This document shows positions 34,585 to 37,059 of a stretch of DNA of 37,059 bases, in pieces. Position numbers and translations under genes: made by a program. This DNA is from Chitinophagaceae bacterium (GTDB lineage: Bacteria; Bacteroidota; Bacteroidia; Chitinophagales; Chitinophagaceae), in the NCBI GenBank assembly GCA_947455215.1, contig CANGNA010000041.1, forward strand, positions 1 to 37,059, in the 5' to 3' direction. The first letter of the stretch is position 1, and each line of letters starts with the position of its first letter. Below the pieces are notes generated by a model that did not search any database, had not been told where the DNA came from, and saw only the letters and a list, made by a program, of their open reading frames with translations.

Positions 34585-36657
34585 ATGCATAAAAAAGACA
34601 AGAAAAAGGGCAAAGACAGCTCTAACACCACATCCTATACCGGAAAGCTAGAAATCACCCGCGGGGGCTTGGGCTTCGTAGTAATAGAAGGTCAGCAGAA
34701 AGACATCATGGTGAAGCCCGAACACCTGAACAACGCCCTGAACGGCGACACCGTAACCATAGAAGTAAGAGGATACAGCGATAACAACAACCGGCGCGAA
34801 GGCCGTGTAACAGGCGTTATAAAACGCAAACAATCAGAATTCAGCGGTACGGTGCAGGTACATCCGCACTTTGCCTTCCTGATACCGGATAACGAGAAGA
34901 TGCAGGTGGATATTTACATTCCCCTCCATTTGCTGAACAATGCTACCAATGGCGATAAGGCCATAGCCCGCATTATAGAATGGACCGCCAAAGCCAAGAA
35001 CCCGGTGGGCGAGATCGTTACTATACTTACCGATGAATCGGCCAACGAAATAGCCATGCAGGGCATTCTTACGGAGAACGGCTTCCCGCTCAGTTTTCCG
35101 GATGATGTACTGGAGGAGGCTGCCCGATACTCTGAACATATTGACAAGGACGAGGTAAAGAAACGTCATGATCTGCGCGATGTGCTGACCATGACCATAG
35201 ACCCCGTAGATGCCAAAGACTTTGACGATGCACTGTCGTTCCGGGCGCTGAAGGGCGGCTGGTACGAGGTGGGTGTGCATATTGCCGATGTAGGCCATTT
35301 TATACAGGAAGATTCGGCGCTGGATAAGGAAGCCTATAACAGGGCCACCAGCGTGTACCTGCCGGATAGGGTGCTGCCTATGCTGCCTGAACGCCTGTCG
35401 AACGAGTTATGCTCGCTGAGGCCTAATGAAGACAAATACACCTTCTCCGCCGTGTTCAAGGTGAATAAGAAAGGCCAGGTAAAAGACCCCTGGATCGGTA
35501 AAACATTGATCCATTCCGACCGCCGCTTTGCTTACGAAGAGGTGCAGGAGATGATAGAAGGTGCTGATGGCGACCACAAAGAGGTCATCATGATACTGAA
35601 CGAGATGGCACAGAATCTGCGTAAAGAGCGTTTTGCCAAAGGCGCTATCAACTTTTCGTCGCAGGAGGTACGCTTTAAGCTGGATGAAAAAGGCAAGCCG
35701 ATAGGCATAGTGATAAAGGAGAGCAAGGAAGCGCACCAGCTGATAGAAGAGTTCATGCTGCTGGCCAATCGTACGGTTGCTGAATATGTATCGGGTCTTA
35801 CCTTCAAAGACAAACCAATACCATTCCCATATCGCGTACACGATGAACCGGACCCTGATAAGTTGAAGATGTTCACTGCCTATGCGGCGCGTTACGGTGT
35901 GCGGTTCGATCTGTCTAACCCGGAAACTGTGGCAAAGTCATTCAACCAGATGCTGAAGGTGGTGCAGGGCAAGCCCGAGCAGCACGTGCTGGAGCAACTG
36001 GGCATACGTACCATGGCCAAGGCGGTATACACCACCGAGAACGTAGGTCATTACGGGTTGGGCTTCGATGATTATTGCCACTTCACATCGCCCATACGCC
36101 GTTACCCCGATGTGCTGGTGCACAGGGTAGTATACCAGTGCCTGGAAGAAAAGATAAAGCCGATTAAAGACATGGAGGCTAAATGCCGCCACTGTTCCGA
36201 CCAGGAGCGCAGGGCCATGGAAGCCGAGCGTGCTGCCAACAAGTATAAGCAGGTAGAGTACATGCAGGATTATGTAGGCGAAGAGTTCGAGGCCGTGATC
36301 AGCGGTATCTCTGCCTTTGGTTTCTGGGCAGAGACCGTAGCACACAAGTGCGAGGGGATGATCTCCATACACGATCTTGCGCAGGTAGATGACTTCACCT
36401 TCCTGGAAGGGGAGTATGCGCTGGTAGGCCGCCATACAGGTCTGCGCTTTGCTATGGGCGATAAAGTAGTGGTGCGCGTAGTAGCAGCCAACCTGGAAAA
36501 ACGCCAGATAGATTACACACTTGCTGAGCTGGTAGATATGCCACGCCTGCCATTGGCCCGCCGCGACCGCAGCAGGCCGGGCAACCAGAAAGGGGGCAAG
36601 CAAAAGGACTACGGCAAGCGCAACGACTCAAAAGGCGGCAAGAAAAAGAAGAAATAA
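34585..36657 (+). CDS. rnr: Ribonuclease R (3'-5' exoribonuclease)
   Basis: This 690-residue enzyme of the RNase II/RNB family degrades structured RNA from the 3' end and takes part in rRNA and mRNA turnover. The N-terminal part has cold-shock-like RNA-binding domains (GGLGFVVIEGQQKDIMV, then GTVQVHPHFAFLIPD). The RNB catalytic domain starts near residue 195 with TIDPVDAKDFDDALSF, giving metal-binding Asp206, Asp212, Asp214 and Asp215. HYGLGFDDYCHFTSPIRRYPD and the nearby VHR segment form the conserved end of the active site. An S1 domain lies near 575-655 (GEEFEAVISGISAFGFWAE), and a Lys/Arg/Gly-rich tail follows, as in RNase R but not RNase II. ATG 34585 is preferred over TTG 34582. It is divergent from the TlpA-like gene and followed by a hairpin terminator. 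Confidence 0.96.
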   Translation: MHKKDKKKGKDSSNTTSYTGKLEITRGGLGFVVIEGQQKDIMVKPEHLNNALNGDTVTIEVRGYSDNNNRREGRVTGVIKRKQSEFSGTVQVHPHFAFLIPDNEKMQVDIYIPLHLLNNATNGDKAIARIIEWTAKAKNPVGEIVTILTDESANEIAMQGILTENGFPLSFPDDVLEEAARYSEHIDKDEVKKRHDLRDVLTMTIDPVDAKDFDDALSFRALKGGWYEVGVHIADVGHFIQEDSALDKEAYNRATSVYLPDRVLPMLPERLSNELCSLRPNEDKYTFSAVFKVNKKGQVKDPWIGKTLIHSDRRFAYEEVQEMIEGADGDHKEVIMILNEMAQNLRKERFAKGAINFSSQEVRFKLDEKGKPIGIVIKESKEAHQLIEEFMLLANRTVAEYVSGLTFKDKPIPFPYRVHDEPDPDKLKMFTAYAARYGVRFDLSNPETVAKSFNQMLKVVQGKPEQHVLEQLGIRTMAKAVYTTENVGHYGLGFDDYCHFTSPIRRYPDVLVHRVVYQCLEEKIKPIKDMEAKCRHCSDQERRAMEAERAANKYKQVEYMQDYVGEEFEAVISGISAFGFWAETVAHKCEGMISIHDLAQVDDFTFLEGEYALVGRHTGLRFAMGDKVVVRVVAANLEKRQIDYTLAELVDMPRLPLARRDRSRPGNQKGGKQKDYGKRNDSKGGKKKKK

Positions 36658-36684
36658 GTTAAAGGGTTAAATAGTTAAAGAGTC

Positions 36685-36722
36685 AAAACAGGTCGGAGCG
36701 CTGAGCTTCGGCCTGTTTTATT
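36685..36722 (+). terminator. Terminator of rnr
   Basis: AAAACAGG (36685-36692) pairs with CCTGTTTT (36712-36719), with an inner CGGAGC/GCTTCG stem (one wobble pair) and a T-rich end. Before it, GTTAAA recurs every 8 bp (36658, 36666, 36674). Confidence 0.82.
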
Positions 36723-36748
36723 ATGCAGTTGTCTTTTGTTTTTGAGAG

Positions 36749-36984
36749 ACATCAAAGTGCCGCTGTCTTGTCTTCAGACTGACAGCTATCGGGCTGTATT
36801 CGTTTTCGGAAACATCAAAGTGCCGCTGTCCTGTCTTCAGACTGACAGCTATCGGGACGTATTTGTTTTCGGAAACATCAAAGTGCCGCTGTCCTGTCTT
36901 CAGACTGACAGCTATCGGGACATATTTGTTTTCGGAAACAATAAAGTGCCGCTGTCCTGTCTTCAGACTGACAGCTATCGGGCT
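36749..36984. repeat. Four tandem copies of a 63-bp repeat
   Basis: Units begin at about 36749, 36812, 36875 and 36938, an exact 63-bp period; the last unit is slightly shortened. Each unit starts acatcaaagtgccgctgtc, contains the imperfect palindrome CTGTC-ttcagact-GACAG, then gctatcgggacgtattygtttt and cggaa. Units differ by only a few bases. The period is a multiple of three and one frame stays open for 84 codons, but it has no ATG, so coding is not supported. The array lies just after the rnr terminator. Confidence 0.93.
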
Positions 36985-37010
36985 GGATAAGTAAGCAACT
37001 TTCGCAGCGG

Positions 37011-37059
37011 TCCGAAAACAAATACGTCCGCTTGTGGGCTGTCAGTCTGACGACAGGAC
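37011..37059. repeat. Inverted, partial copy of the 63-bp repeat at the window edge
   Basis: Read on the minus strand this segment gives GTCCTGTCGTCAGACTGACAG, a few changed bases, then GGACGTATTTGTTTTCGGA, which matches the preceding 63-bp units in opposite orientation. It continues beyond the window, so a larger inverted structure probably follows. Confidence 0.85.

Noticed and set aside
36736-36990. An open frame of 84 codons through the 63-bp repeats, giving a 21-residue repeat
   Set aside because: It has only a TTG start and no upstream signals. It is open because the period is a multiple of three and the unit has no stop in that frame. An inverted unit follows, which points to a DNA element.
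36749-37059. CRISPR array
   Set aside because: The whole 63-bp unit is conserved, there are no unique spacers, one copy is inverted and no cas gene is nearby.

Overview
The window looks like chromosomal DNA of a Bacteroidota bacterium, most likely a Chitinophagales/Sphingobacteriales-type soil or freshwater species. Several signs agree. There are Bacteroidota-style promoters (TAnnTTTG, once with an upstream TTTG at 20-bp spacing), a secreted protein with a type IX secretion C-terminal sorting domain, and large periplasmic propeller/Y_Y_Y sensor kinases of the LytS class. There is also a DUF4369-like/TlpA lipoprotein, and Shine-Dalgarno sites are weak or absent. I see no rRNA, tRNA, prophage, integrase, transposase or CRISPR array. 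The genus assignment is inference.

Layout. Positions 1-312 (minus) hold the start of a SpoU/TrmH RNA methyltransferase cut by the window edge. At 532-4476 is a large single-module, membrane-bound non-ribosomal peptide synthetase of the Pls/PosA type (adenylation, carrier, then six membrane segments alternating with three hexapeptide-rich C-terminal domains). It is followed by a NarL/LuxR response regulator and a soluble PAS histidine kinase (4635-6382). An ExbB-ExbD-CAP-protein cluster follows (6532-8553). A tandem ~125-bp palindromic repeat lies between the convergent CAP gene and two tandem POT peptide transporters (8844-12065, minus). Then come purD, a ParE-like toxin with its antitoxin, and a large AsmA-like envelope protein (14137-16809).

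The most striking block is 17044-26869 (minus): three paralogous ~1010-residue propeller sensor histidine kinases followed by one LytTR response regulator. The four genes are packed as one apparent operon, with two 20-nt overlaps and a 17-nt gap. The three kinase cores are colinear and nearly identical, while the periplasmic sensor halves have diverged. This suggests three inputs converging on one output regulator.

The right part carries housekeeping and envelope genes: fusA (27057-29201), a T9SS-sorted secreted protein, a TPR/membrane/HTH regulator, an e(P4)-family HAD phosphatase, a TlpA-like lipoprotein that has lost its CxxC motif, and rnr (RNase R, 34585-36657). The window ends in a four-copy, 63-bp tandem repeat followed by an inverted copy that runs off the end. 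A core of about 17 bp (consensus cgggacgtattygtttt) is shared between this array and the repeat at 8581-8838, so the two loci appear to carry related elements.
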